Source: M3007 sp965249785
GTDB taxonomy: Bacteria; Bacteroidota; Bacteroidia; Chitinophagales; Saprospiraceae
NCBI GenBank assembly: GCA_965249785.1
Contig: CBDFMU010000026.1
Coordinates: forward strand, 1-64,000
Length of the DNA stretch: 64,000 bases
Direction: 5' to 3'
In this document: positions 33,158 to 42,515 of the stretch, in pieces
How positions within the stretch are numbered: the stretch's first letter is position 1
How the letters are laid out: each line of letters begins with the position of its first letter
Program-made: the position numbers and the translations under genes
Notes under the pieces: model-generated
Seen by the model: only the letters and a program-made list of their open reading frames with translations
What the model was told of the DNA's origin: nothing
The model's database searches: none

Positions 33158-33260
33158 AAGGGTTGATAAAGGTTTATAAAGTTGAGGAGGGTTTATAATG
33201 TAGAATGTACCTGTTTATAGCCTCTTTTATCACCCTTATTATCAACATTTATCAACCCTT
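33158..33260. repeat. inverted repeat directly after radC
   Basis: AAGGGTTGATAAA (33158-33170) is exactly complementary to TTTATCAACCCTT (33248-33260). The left arm begins right after the TAA of radC. Inner words GGTTTATAA and TTATAGCC/TTATCACC add partial pairing. It may be a dispersed palindromic repeat that also serves as a 3' end for radC. Confidence 0.6.
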
Positions 33261-33303
33261 GTATCTTTCCATTGTCTTTCCTTCCGAATCAACTGTAGTG
33301 CTT

Positions 33304-33711
33304 ATGCAAACATTCTACTCACTGTTTTTTTTAATGCCTGTCCTTTTTACTGCCTGCGTTTCTAGCTCCAATTGCCACGAGTTGACCGGTCGCTGGACTA
33401 CCCATGAAGGGCAGGACCTTATTTTTGCACAGGATGGTAATGCGCTGTGGCTCACCAAGTTCGGTAGCCAATACGACACCGTGCGAATGCGATTTAAGTT
33501 TGATTGCGCGGCTAAGCCGATTACCCTGGACTTATCGGATTTTCAAAATGGTCCACACCGGGGGAAGTTGGTCTTTGGTATTTTCGACTGGAGCAGCGAC
33601 AGTTCGTTTCGTTTTCGCTACGAAGTGGGGAGCCAAGCAACGGTACGTCCACAGGATTTTGATGTGGAGCAAACCCAGAAATTTTCGTGGGTGCCGGGAA
33701 TCTCCAATTGA
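33304..33711 (+). CDS. small putative lipoprotein
   Basis: A 135-residue protein. The ATG at 33304 gives MQTFYSLFFLMPVLFTACVSSS with a lipobox (Cys18); the longer frame from 33205 would start inside the inverted repeat. The mature part (CHELTGRWTTHEGQDLIFAQDG... LWLTKFG) is beta-rich and starts like lipocalin-like or TIGR03067-type small domains (ELTGRW), but I cannot name a family. It stands alone between radC and the TPR gene. Confidence 0.7.
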   Translation: MQTFYSLFFLMPVLFTACVSSSNCHELTGRWTTHEGQDLIFAQDGNALWLTKFGSQYDTVRMRFKFDCAAKPITLDLSDFQNGPHRGKLVFGIFDWSSDSSFRFRYEVGSQATVRPQDFDVEQTQKFSWVPGISN

Positions 33712-33857
33712 AAAGGAATGAATTAGGAAAACGTTCACTCAATCCAGCGGCGGAGTTTATTTTCTTAATGTATTGACAGTCAAATGATTGGCAGCAGCGG
33801 TTTCTGAGAATCAGAAAGACTTACGAAATAACCCGCTGTCTGCAAGGCTAGAACGGC

Positions 33858-33865
33858 TATTTTTG
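33858..33865 (+). promoter_or_regulatory. -7 promoter box of the TPR lipoprotein gene
   Basis: TATTTTTG fits TAnnTTTG. It lies 24 bases before the ATG at 33882, which would give a very short leader. No matching -33 TTG was found. Confidence 0.5.
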
Positions 33866-33881
33866 TGCCATCCCGATTGGA

Positions 33882-34964
33882 ATGGGTATGCGGCTATTTT
33901 CTCCGTTTTGCCACACTAAACTTTGCACTGTGACCCACCGTATTGTATTCATTTTTGCAGTCGCCATCCTCGCGACCAGCCTGCTAGTATCATGTAAACA
34001 TGACCCGCCACCAGCGGCTGCCAATTCAACTACCCACACTGATCCACGGCTGGTCAAACTCAACGCCCAACTGGCCAAGAATCCCAACAACGATTCCCTT
34101 TTGTATAATCGGGCATCTGTTTATTACCAGTTGGAAGGCTACGACGAAGCACTTGCTGATGTATCTCAGGCGCTCAAGCTCGACTCTATGCAGCCCATGT
34201 ACTACCATTTGTTGGCTGACGTGATGCTCGATTATGGTCGGCCTAACGACTCTCGTCGCGCCATCGCCGTGCTGAAACGGGCTACTGAAAAATTTCCGGA
34301 TCATATTTCTACCTGGTTGAAATTGAGTGAGTTTCAGCTCATTGTAAAACAACACGGCGATGCCCTTGCCTCTATCAATGAGGTGTTACAGCGCAATCCG
34401 CAAAGTGCCGACGCGTACTTTATGACGGGCCGGGTGGCACTCGATATGGGGGATACCACTCGTGCCATTAAGGCTCTACAGCGATCGGTACAGTACGATG
34501 CTGCTATTGGGGAAGCGTGGATGTTTCTGGGGCGCATTTTTTCTAATCGAAACGATCCGTTGGCTATCCAGTATTTCGATAATGCGTTGCGCCTGGACTC
34601 TACCAATATGGAAGCGCGTGAATTCAAAGGAGCTTTTTACAAACGCCGTGGCGAGTACGAACCAGCGTTCAAAGTGTATCGAGATATAATCAGCCGCAAT
34701 CCCGATTATTCCAACGCCTACTTTGATATGGGCATGATCTATCTGGCTCAGGATTCGTTGAGCAAGGCCTACGATAATTTTAACATCGCTATCAAGACGG
34801 ACCCGCTTTTTGTGAATGCCTACTATTTCCGAGGCGTGACTTCCGAAGAAATGGGCAATGCCGCCGCCGCCTACGGCGACTATAAACAGGCGAACAAAAT
34901 GTCACCCAACTATCCGGAAGCCAAGGAAGCGCGGGCACGGTTGGAAAAGGCTGGACAAAAATGA
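33882..34964 (+). CDS. tetratricopeptide-repeat lipoprotein
   Basis: A 360-residue protein with a signal and lipobox (FAVAILATSLLVSCKHD, Cys38) and about eight TPR units spread over residues 55-355 (LLYNRASVYYQLEGYDEALAD, AYFMTGRVALDMGDTTRAI, AYYFRGVTSEEMGNAAAAY in pieces). TPR proteins are scaffolds; a role in outer-membrane assembly or gliding is possible but unproven. Start options are ATG 33882, ATG 33888 or a GTG at 33930 that would give a shorter, more usual signal peptide. The promoter box at 33858 is close to the first two. Confidence 0.8.
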   Translation: MGMRLFSPFCHTKLCTVTHRIVFIFAVAILATSLLVSCKHDPPPAAANSTTHTDPRLVKLNAQLAKNPNNDSLLYNRASVYYQLEGYDEALADVSQALKLDSMQPMYYHLLADVMLDYGRPNDSRRAIAVLKRATEKFPDHISTWLKLSEFQLIVKQHGDALASINEVLQRNPQSADAYFMTGRVALDMGDTTRAIKALQRSVQYDAAIGEAWMFLGRIFSNRNDPLAIQYFDNALRLDSTNMEAREFKGAFYKRRGEYEPAFKVYRDIISRNPDYSNAYFDMGMIYLAQDSLSKAYDNFNIAIKTDPLFVNAYYFRGVTSEEMGNAAAAYGDYKQANKMSPNYPEAKEARARLEKAGQK

Positions 34965-35033
34965 GGAGTAAACATGCTGTCGGTATTAATTTATAAAATA
35001 TTGATATTTATCTAATTATCTCCAAATAGTATT

Positions 35034-35696
35034 ATGAAAATTTTCTTGCTGACTTCACTTTTTTGTATTTCGGGATATGCTGTTGCCGCACAGTCCAGCG
35101 TAAAATGGGGGTTGCAGGCAGGAGTTAATTTATCTCAATTGGCTGATACTGGCGGTGATTTTGATGACATTAGAACCGAACAACACAAAATCATAGGGTT
35201 TCAGGCAGGCCTAGTGACGGAGATATCTTTAACTAAAATCCTGCTACTGCGCACCGGTTTACACTTAGAACGACGGGGATTTTTTTACGAAATCAATCAA
35301 AGCGGCATTCATTACGAGGCGATTTATCGCCCATATTATTTACAAATTCCGGCCATTATAGCACTGGCCAATAGGTATCTCCATGCAGGGGTCGGCCCAT
35401 ATATTGCTTATGGCGTGGGTGGCTCCTATCATTCGGAATGGGCTGGCCCGAGTTATGTGGATTTGCCATTACCGCAGGATAGAGACATAAAATGGGGAAA
35501 CAATGCAGCCGAGGACGATTTTCAACGTTTGGACGCTGGTATGCAATTCGAGGCTGGCCTGACCGTTCGGCGGTTTCGTTTGTCGGCGGCTTATGGGTTG
35601 GGTTTGGTCAATACACAGCCCCATCCCGATGCCAATCACGTGGTTAAGCAAAACCGAACACTTACCCTGGCATTGGGAGTCTTTTTGGGGCGATAA
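35034..35696 (+). CDS. PorT-like outer-membrane beta-barrel protein
   Basis: A 220-residue protein with a signal peptide (MKIFLLTSLFCISGYAVAAQSS) and a beta-barrel fold typical of the small Bacteroidota family with PorT: SVKWGLQAGVNLSQL at the start of the barrel, alternating strands, LLLRTGLHLERRGFFY, and a C-terminal strand TLTLALGVFLGR. About eight strands are expected. It is 69 bases behind the TPR lipoprotein gene on the same strand and may be transcribed with it. Role unknown; relatives include structural porins and secretion accessories. Confidence 0.82.
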   Translation: MKIFLLTSLFCISGYAVAAQSSVKWGLQAGVNLSQLADTGGDFDDIRTEQHKIIGFQAGLVTEISLTKILLLRTGLHLERRGFFYEINQSGIHYEAIYRPYYLQIPAIIALANRYLHAGVGPYIAYGVGGSYHSEWAGPSYVDLPLPQDRDIKWGNNAAEDDFQRLDAGMQFEAGLTVRRFRLSAAYGLGLVNTQPHPDANHVVKQNRTLTLALGVFLGR

Positions 35697-35712
35697 GTGC
35701 GTTGAAAAGCCC

Positions 35713-35720
35713 TATCTTTG
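35713..35720 (+). promoter_or_regulatory. -7 promoter box of mnmG
   Basis: TATCTTTG matches TAnnTTTG exactly, 107 bases before the mnmG ATG. A TTTG at 35684-35687 is a possible -33 box with a spacer of 25, slightly long. Confidence 0.6.
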
Positions 35721-35827
35721 CCAACTTTTTCTGCCAAAAACGAGTTAAGGTTTAACTCATTGGCACAATTCATTGATTCCATTGCCAATTTGCTCCTTGC
35801 AATTTTGCCTGTTTTTTTATATTTCCC

Positions 35828-37693
35828 ATGTTTCCAAAATACGATGTCATTGTGGTGGGCGCAGGCCACGCTGGTTGCGAAGCGGCGGTAGCTGCTGCCA
35901 ATCTCGGCAGCAAAGTGCTGCTGGTAACGATGAATATGCAGACCATCGCACAGATGAGCTGCAATCCGGCGATGGGTGGCGTGGCTAAAGGTCAGATTGT
36001 GCGCGAAATAGACGCGCTCGGTGGCTACTCCGGTATTGTGACCGACCATACTGCCGTGCAATTTAGGATGCTCAACCGCTCCAAAGGACCCGCTATGTGG
36101 AGTCCTCGTGCACAGAGCGACCGGATGCGTTTCGCCGCAAAATGGCGTCAAATGCTGGAGCAACATCCCAATATTGACTTTTGGCAGGATATGGTGAGCA
36201 GTCTGATCGTCAAAGACGGAAGGGCGCAAGGCATTCGTACTGGTATGGGCTTGGACATTGAAAGTCAATCAGTTATATTAACCAATGGCACTTTCTTGAA
36301 CGGTATTATCCACATCGGCGAGAAGCAGTTTGGTGGTGGCCGGGCAGGTGAAAGTGCGGCAAAAGGCATCACGGAGCAACTGGTTGGACTCGGCTTTGAA
36401 TCGGGACGCATGAAAACTGGCACTCCGCCGCGCCTGGACGGCCGCTCGCTCGATTATTCCAAAATGGAACGGCAGGAAGGCGACACGCCGCCGGGCAGAT
36501 TCAGCTATACAGACACGCCGCCGCTGACGGATCAACTTTGCTGTTGGAGTACTTATACCAACCAGCAGGTCCACGATACACTGCGCACGGGTTTTGATAA
36601 ATCGCCGATGTTTAGCGGGCGCATTCAGGGAGTGGGACCGCGTTATTGCCCCAGTATTGAGGACAAAATTGACCGTTTTGCTGATAAAGATCAGCACCAG
36701 CTCTTTGTGGAACCAGAAGGTCGCGACACCTGCGAAATTTATATCAACGGATTCTCGTCTTCTTTGCCCGAAGATGTGCAATTCAAAGCCTTGCGACTAA
36801 TTCCTGGCCTCGAAAATGTGCGGATGTTTCGTCCCGGCTACGCTATTGAATATGATTACTTTCCGCCTACCCAGTTGCAACTCACGCTGGAAACCAATCT
36901 GGTCAAGAATCTCTATTTTGCGGGTCAAATCAATGGCACTACCGGCTATGAAGAGGCTGCTTGTCAAGGCCTTATGGCAGGCATGAACGCTGCACTTGCC
37001 GTGAAAAATGAGTCTCCGCTGGTGCTGAAACGCTCGGAAGCCTACATCGGCGTACTCATTGATGATCTGGTGAATAAGGGCACCCAGGAACCGTATCGGA
37101 TGTTTACCAGCCGAGCCGAGTATCGCATTTTGCTTCGGCAGGACAATGCCGACCTGCGCCTCACGCCCATTGCTCATCGCCTAGGCGTGCGTGGCACAGA
37201 TGTACGCATGGATCGAGTGCGCGCCAAGAATCAGGCGACGGCTGAAATCGAAGCGTTTTTTCGCCAAGCCAATGTGTTGCCCGAAGAGGTGAATGGTTAT
37301 CTGACCAATATGGATACGGCTGTCATTCAGAAAAAAAGCAAGCTGCACAATATCTTGCTACGCCCACAGGCCGACATCAAAACGATGGCCCAAGCACTGC
37401 CGGAGCTGGCGGCTTTTCTCGCTCCTTACGATCAGGAAGTGATCGAATTGGCAGAAATTAATGTCAAGTACGAAGGTTACATTCGTAAAGAAGAGGAAAC
37501 CGTGCAGAAAGCGAGTCGCCTGGAAAACTTGAATTTACAGGAAGACTTTGATTACCGGAGTATTTTAGCATTGAGCATTGAAGCGCGGGACAAACTGGTG
37601 CGTCATAAGCCACGCACCATTGGCCAAGCCAGCCGTATTTCTGGGGTGAGTCCGGCGGACGTGAGTGTGTTGCTGGTACATTTGGGGCGTTGA
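35828..37693 (+). CDS. mnmG: tRNA uridine-5-carboxymethylaminomethyl modification enzyme MnmG
   Basis: A 621-residue FAD enzyme that with MnmE modifies U34 of certain tRNAs. It begins with the dinucleotide fold VIVVGAGHAGCEAAVAAANLG (in pieces GAGHAGCEAA) and holds the GidA signatures MSCNPAMGGVAKGQIVREIDALGG (in pieces) and TGYEEAACQGLMAGMNAAL. Length is normal. A long leader of about 95 bases precedes it. It converges with recO across 136 bases. mnmE is not in the window. Confidence 0.96.
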   Translation: MFPKYDVIVVGAGHAGCEAAVAAANLGSKVLLVTMNMQTIAQMSCNPAMGGVAKGQIVREIDALGGYSGIVTDHTAVQFRMLNRSKGPAMWSPRAQSDRMRFAAKWRQMLEQHPNIDFWQDMVSSLIVKDGRAQGIRTGMGLDIESQSVILTNGTFLNGIIHIGEKQFGGGRAGESAAKGITEQLVGLGFESGRMKTGTPPRLDGRSLDYSKMERQEGDTPPGRFSYTDTPPLTDQLCCWSTYTNQQVHDTLRTGFDKSPMFSGRIQGVGPRYCPSIEDKIDRFADKDQHQLFVEPEGRDTCEIYINGFSSSLPEDVQFKALRLIPGLENVRMFRPGYAIEYDYFPPTQLQLTLETNLVKNLYFAGQINGTTGYEEAACQGLMAGMNAALAVKNESPLVLKRSEAYIGVLIDDLVNKGTQEPYRMFTSRAEYRILLRQDNADLRLTPIAHRLGVRGTDVRMDRVRAKNQATAEIEAFFRQANVLPEEVNGYLTNMDTAVIQKKSKLHNILLRPQADIKTMAQALPELAAFLAPYDQEVIELAEINVKYEGYIRKEEETVQKASRLENLNLQEDFDYRSILALSIEARDKLVRHKPRTIGQASRISGVSPADVSVLLVHLGR

Positions 37694-37829
37694 GGTGTTG
37701 GACGCAAAATCAAGTTTCAAATGGAACAAAAGTTTTGAGAGGAAGTAAAATTGCCCTCCTATAAGCACTTTACACATTACTGAATTAATAATAATTGCAT
37801 TACGATTTTTAGAATCCGCGCGATCCGCT

Positions 37830-38561
37830 TTACTCCATCACCATTTCCAAAATATCCGGTGTATTAATGTCCGTAAAGCCTGTAACATGCAAGTGATAAA
37901 ACTGTAAAAGCCTTTGCAACAAGGCTTTACGTTCCGGGCGAGTTAATGCTACCGTGTGGCATTCTTCGAGCGGCACTTCCAATAAATCAAGGATTTGCTG
38001 GGTCTGCACAGGCTCCAGGTAGAACAAATGCGCAGGCGGAACTGGCAAAAAGATGCCTTCTTTCAAGTCGAAAAAACTTTCCTGACCAATAGCCAGTTCC
38101 GTCTGCGGCTGGAAGCCTAAATAACCGGATAAAGCCAATAGAAAATGCAAATGCAGATTAGCAATAGGATGTTGTGTCGTATCCAGCCAAATTAAATTAT
38201 CCAATAAGAAGCGGAATAACTCGCGGTTTTCTTCCGATTCCTGAATGCTTTTCCGACAGATTTCGGCCATAAACAAGGCTATTGCGCCTCGTCGTATATC
38301 GAAAGGAATGGCTTGGAAGATCTCCTCGGCGCGCAGTTCTTTTAGCCGATTCAGCGCGTTCGGGTCGTCGCGAAAGTAGGCCACCGCATCCACCACGGTC
38401 ATAGGCTGGAAAAGGCTGAACGACATCCGTGCTTTGGCCGTACGCACACTCCCACCGATGAAGGTGTGCAACCCTTTTTCCTCAGTAAATATGTCGGCAA
38501 TGACGCTGGTTTCGCCATATTTCACCGTTCGAAACACAATACCACGGGTTTTTAAAATCAT
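37830..38561 (-). CDS. recO: DNA repair protein RecO
   Basis: A 243-residue protein of the RecFOR pathway that loads RecA onto SSB-coated DNA. The N-terminal OB fold begins MILKTRGIVFRTVKYGETSVIADIFTEEKG in pieces (KTRGIVFRTVKYGETS), followed by a helical domain. The four-cysteine zinc site found in many RecO proteins is not visible, as is common in this phylum. It lies 126 bases downstream of the adenylate cyclase gene on the same strand, with a terminator-like hairpin between them. Confidence 0.9.
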   Translation of the reverse strand: MILKTRGIVFRTVKYGETSVIADIFTEEKGLHTFIGGSVRTAKARMSFSLFQPMTVVDAVAYFRDDPNALNRLKELRAEEIFQAIPFDIRRGAIALFMAEICRKSIQESEENRELFRFLLDNLIWLDTTQHPIANLHLHFLLALSGYLGFQPQTELAIGQESFFDLKEGIFLPVPPAHLFYLEPVQTQQILDLLEVPLEECHTVALTRPERKALLQRLLQFYHLHVTGFTDINTPDILEMVME

Positions 38562-38612
38562 GGGTGAGTGGGTTTAGAGAGGTTTAGAAAAAAGGGTGTA
38601 GAGGGATGTAGA

Positions 38613-38687
38613 AAAAAATTAGAGGTATAGGTTTTGAAAAAATGAACTGCAAACTACCAGTGATCAAACCTAAACTTTCTACCTCTA
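38613..38687 (-). terminator. hairpin terminator after the adenylate cyclase gene
   Basis: On the minus strand TAGAGGTA (38687-38680) pairs with TACCTCTA (38627-38620), with an inner TTTAGGTTTG/CAAAACCTA pairing, followed by ATTTTTTTC. Tandem GGTTTAGA words follow at 38576-38600 up to the recO start, again repeat-like. Confidence 0.65.
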
Positions 38688-40790
38688 TTATTCCTCATAT
38701 TCAACGAAATACATAGCAATTTCTCCCTTGTTTTTGGCCGCCAGATTTCCCCGAAAAGTACAGGGATACAAATGGCTGACCTGCTGATAGGTGGTAGCGG
38801 AAATGTTGATTTTGCCGGGTGCACCGCCTTGCTCGAGGCGCGCCGCCGTATTGACCGTATCGCCCCAAATATCGTAGGCAAATTTATGGCTACCCACCAC
38901 CCCGGCCACCACCGGGCCAGTATGAATACCTATTCGCATTTCAAAAACCGGCATATCGCGATTCGGTTTATGGCGCATCAGGTCGCGTAGGCCTTTTTGC
39001 ATATCAATGGCAGCCTGCACGACATCGGCGGCGTGGGTGGTATTAGGCGTTGGCAGGCCGCCAGCGCACATATATGCATCGCCAATAGTTTTGATTTTTT
39101 CCAGGCCATATTTATCCATGATCGAATCGAATAGCCGGAAACAAGTATCCAGTTCGGCAATTAGTGCCTCCGGGGAAACCTTTTCGGCAATAGTAGTAAA
39201 GCCTACAAAATCGCTGAAAAGTACTGTAACTGATTCATAACGAATTGGTTGCACTGTGTTGTGCAAAATTAATTCCGTAGCGGTTTTTTCCGGCAAAATG
39301 TTTTTGAGCAAACGGTCGGCGCGTGCGCGTTCATGTTCGATGGTGTCATTTTTGGAAGCCAGTTCCCGGTTGGTACGTGCCCGAAGGCGATTGCTGTTAA
39401 ACAGCAGCAGAGCCAACAGGAGCGAGGCAAGCACCCCTCCTATCAGGGCATAGGAACGGATACGAATGCGGGCCAAATCAGCATTCTGAATTTCGAGTTC
39501 GTGTTGCTGCTGAACGATTTGTGCCTCCTTTTTTTGTTCAGAAAAGAGTACGTCTTTACGGGCAAAATCCTGTGCCCGCGCTTCATTGAGCCGCTTGTAA
39601 CGCAATTCGTCATATTTCACCCGGTATTCGTAGGCCTTGTCGTAGTCACCCAGCGCAGCATAGATTTTTGCAAAATCCTTATAGGCTTTCTGAATATACT
39701 TACCATCATTAATCTGTTGAGCAATAGCAAAATAGAGCTCGGTATAGCGCAATGCTTCCCGGTAATCTTTCAATCCATAGGTGACATCACCAAAGCTGTT
39801 GTAGACCTCCATTAAGCCGGGCTGATCATCCTGTTTGGTACGCAAATCGAGCGATTGGCGCAGATAACCGATGCCCGTCGCATATTGACCAAGGTGTTTG
39901 AAAGCCACCCCGAGATTATTATAAAGAGCCGCCAATCCGGGTTCATCTCCTGCTTTGCGGCGAATATCCAGGGCGCGACGATAAAGCGTGATGGCGAGTC
40001 GGGAAGAATCCACGCTGCCCATATCATCCAGCACATTTCCCAGATCACTCAAAGCATCGGCAATGCCGACCGCATCACCCAGCTTTTCCCGCAAAGCGAG
40101 CGTCTTCTCGTACCAATCTCGTGCGTCTGGCTGCATTTCCAGCTCAAAACGAATGTGTCCGAGCAGAGCATACGCTTTAGCCATACTCGCCAAATCGTTG
40201 CGGGCCTCAAAAAAGAAACGGGCAGTATTAACTTGTTCATACGCTTCGGGATAGGCACCCATTTCCTCAAACACGCCTCCCAGATTAAGGTGGGCACGAG
40301 CGATGCGCATCGTGTCGCGCAATTGCTCCACCAAGGCCAGACTTTCACGGTGCGCTTGCAAGGCCGATTCAAACTGCCCAAGTGATTCGTAGGCGTTGCC
40401 GAGGTTGTTGTGGAGGGAAGCTATGCCGACCTGATCGTCCAATGCCTGACGCAGAGCGAGCGCTGTTCGGTAGTGCCCAATGGCTACAGCTGGGTAACCC
40501 AGGATTTCTTCCACGGCACCCAATCCATTCCAGGCCGTGGCTTCTCCTTTGCGGTACCCTGTCTCTTGCGCTAACGCAATGGCCTCTAAAAGTCGGGTTT
40601 CCGCCTCTTTACTTTTCGTTTCATTGATCTCCCAGGCGTAGTCTGTCAGCAGCGAAACGCGATGTGTATCAGGGGGAGCAGTTATCAACAAATGAGCCAG
40701 CGAATCGGCGAGGGCCGATTGCGCAGCTCCCTGCATCGGTAACAGAAGAGTGGTGGCGAAAAAGAGGTAGAGACGGGGCCAATTTTTCAT
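38688..40790 (-). CDS. TPR-containing adenylate cyclase
   Basis: A 700-residue protein: signal peptide (YLFFATTLLLPMQGAAQSA), about nine TPR units in the periplasm (residues ~50-400), a coiled coil, one membrane helix (ALIGGVLASLLLALLLF) and a C-terminal class III cyclase domain in the cytoplasm. The domain has both metal aspartates (LFSDFVGFT, TIGDAYM). The lysine of KIKTIGDAYM and aspartate of YDIWGDTVN are those linked to ATP rather than GTP. It should make cAMP in response to something bound outside by the TPR array. The ATG at 40790 starts a proper signal peptide. No cAMP receptor gene is adjacent. Confidence 0.9.
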   Translation of the reverse strand: MKNWPRLYLFFATTLLLPMQGAAQSALADSLAHLLITAPPDTHRVSLLTDYAWEINETKSKEAETRLLEAIALAQETGYRKGEATAWNGLGAVEEILGYPAVAIGHYRTALALRQALDDQVGIASLHNNLGNAYESLGQFESALQAHRESLALVEQLRDTMRIARAHLNLGGVFEEMGAYPEAYEQVNTARFFFEARNDLASMAKAYALLGHIRFELEMQPDARDWYEKTLALREKLGDAVGIADALSDLGNVLDDMGSVDSSRLAITLYRRALDIRRKAGDEPGLAALYNNLGVAFKHLGQYATGIGYLRQSLDLRTKQDDQPGLMEVYNSFGDVTYGLKDYREALRYTELYFAIAQQINDGKYIQKAYKDFAKIYAALGDYDKAYEYRVKYDELRYKRLNEARAQDFARKDVLFSEQKKEAQIVQQQHELEIQNADLARIRIRSYALIGGVLASLLLALLLFNSNRLRARTNRELASKNDTIEHERARADRLLKNILPEKTATELILHNTVQPIRYESVTVLFSDFVGFTTIAEKVSPEALIAELDTCFRLFDSIMDKYGLEKIKTIGDAYMCAGGLPTPNTTHAADVVQAAIDMQKGLRDLMRHKPNRDMPVFEMRIGIHTGPVVAGVVGSHKFAYDIWGDTVNTAARLEQGGAPGKINISATTYQQVSHLYPCTFRGNLAAKNKGEIAMYFVEYEE

Positions 40791-40965
40791 GCAATGGCAA
40801 AACTGCGAAAAAACCACCGTATTATGGAGGAATACTACCGGGTTTTCCAAAATCTGACCGTTTTCCCGGTAATAATCGTGTATTTTTATCCCGAAATGCT
40901 ATTCCGGTGAAAATCTTTTACGCGCAGTTCGCGTTTTAGTTGCCCACTTATAAACACACGCCATC

Positions 40966-42246
40966 ATGCGCAAATACCTTTTGGCCTTGGCAATCCTGGC
41001 CAGCACCCTTCATGCTGCGCGCGCCAGTTATCTGCTGCTGCCCATGGATGAAGTCTCCCAACACAACCACTTGAAAGCGTACGGCATCACTTATTGGGTG
41101 CTGGGTCAAGGCGTGGAGTGCTATTGGCTGTTAAATTATCGGGGTGGCAGTTTTGTGCTGCCCTACACCCCAACTTTTGAAAAGGAATGCAAAACCCGCG
41201 ACGTGAGCTATGAAGTGCTGGCCGACGCGCAATTTGCCGCTATTCAGAATGAAATCCTGAATCCAGAGGTGAATATGGACGTAATTAAGCTCGAAAAAGC
41301 CCCTCGGATTGCCGTTTATACGCCTGTAAAAGACGAAAAAGGGCAGGAAATTCAGCCTTGGGACGACGCAGTAACGATGGTCCTTACTTACGCCGAAATT
41401 CCGTATGACGTACTGTACGATACCGAAGTTTTGCAGGGCAAACTCCATGAGTATGATTGGCTGCACCTGCACCACGAGGATTTTACGGGAATGTTTGGAA
41501 AATTTTATGCCAGTTACGGTGGCCAACCTTGGTATCGCGAACACGTGCGCATGATGGAAGGATTGGCCCGGCAAAACGGCTTTGACAAAGTCAGTGAATT
41601 GAAACTGGCGGTGGCCAAAAAGATCGCCGAATATGTGTCTGGCGGTGGATTTATGTTTGCTATGTGTTCGGCTACCGATACCTATGATATTGCACTGGCC
41701 GCTAATGGGACCGACATTTGCGCCGCCGTATATGATGGCGATCCAGCAGACCCGAACTGCCAGACTAAACTGGATTACTCTAAAACTTTCGCTTTCAAGG
41801 ACTTCCAGGTGATCACTGACCCCGGTATCTACGAGCATTCTTCAATTGACAATAATTTGCAACGCAACGTTCCCCCGGAACAGGACTATTTCACCCTGTT
41901 CGATTTTTCTGCTAAATGGGATCCAGTGCCGACCATGTTGACTCAATGTCAGACGCGTACGGTGAAGGGCTTTATGGGCCAAACCACGGCTTTTATTAAG
42001 AAATATATTAAATCGAACGTGACCATTTTAGGCGAAAATAAACCTGCCAACGAAGCGCGCTATATTCATGGTGGTTATGGTTATGGGTTTTGGACGTTCT
42101 ACGGTGGCCATGATCCAGAAGATTATCGCCACTATGTCGGTGATCCTCCGACTGATTTGGCACTACATCCCAATTCACCGGGTTTTCGTTTGATTCTCAA
42201 CAACATACTTTTCCCAGCGGCCAAGAAGAAGCACCAGAAAACGTAG
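40966..42246 (+). CDS. conserved secreted protein (often labelled asparagine synthetase B in this phylum)
   Basis: A 426-residue protein with a signal peptide (YLLALAILASTLHAARAS) that is conserved in Bacteroidota: SYLLLPMDEVSQHNHLKAYG, ECYWLLNYRGGSFVL. As I recall, relatives carry the label asparagine synthetase B, but no glutaminase Cys-2 or AMP-binding motif is present, so the label looks wrong. The middle part (RIAVYTPVKDE, IPYDVLYDTEVLQGKLHEYD, YDWLHLHHEDFTGMFG) reads like a class I glutamine-amidotransferase-like / ThuA-like fold. A terminator at 42286-42319 follows. Function unknown. Confidence 0.72.
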   Translation: MRKYLLALAILASTLHAARASYLLLPMDEVSQHNHLKAYGITYWVLGQGVECYWLLNYRGGSFVLPYTPTFEKECKTRDVSYEVLADAQFAAIQNEILNPEVNMDVIKLEKAPRIAVYTPVKDEKGQEIQPWDDAVTMVLTYAEIPYDVLYDTEVLQGKLHEYDWLHLHHEDFTGMFGKFYASYGGQPWYREHVRMMEGLARQNGFDKVSELKLAVAKKIAEYVSGGGFMFAMCSATDTYDIALAANGTDICAAVYDGDPADPNCQTKLDYSKTFAFKDFQVITDPGIYEHSSIDNNLQRNVPPEQDYFTLFDFSAKWDPVPTMLTQCQTRTVKGFMGQTTAFIKKYIKSNVTILGENKPANEARYIHGGYGYGFWTFYGGHDPEDYRHYVGDPPTDLALHPNSPGFRLILNNILFPAAKKKHQKT

Positions 42247-42285
42247 GTGGTTGAGTGATTATCGGTTATTGGAAACTGGTTATGA

Positions 42286-42319
42286 AATGCCTCGCAGGTT
42301 GAGCTGCGGGGCATTTTTT
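42286..42319 (+). terminator. terminator after the 40966-42246 gene
   Basis: AATGCC and CGCAG (42286-42297) pair with CTGCG and GGCATT (42304-42315), one T/G bulge pair, then TTTTA. Confidence 0.85.
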
Positions 42320-42515
42320 ATGCCCAAAAATCAGAATCTGCACTCTAAATACCTTTTGTTAAAAATGCTGTTTTCAATTTTTTTCTCCTCTCTTTCGGAT
42401 AGAAGCAGATGGTTTGAAAACTTTTAACGTTTTTTGCCCAAATATAATCATCGTCACTTTTTCAAACGCCCATTAGTCCACTACTCCCACACTCACTCAA
42501 CGCCGGAAGCGCGAT

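Noticed and set aside
33930..34964. GTG start for the TPR lipoprotein
   Set aside because: It gives a shorter and more usual signal peptide, but the upstream ATGs are in frame and near a promoter box; left as an alternative.
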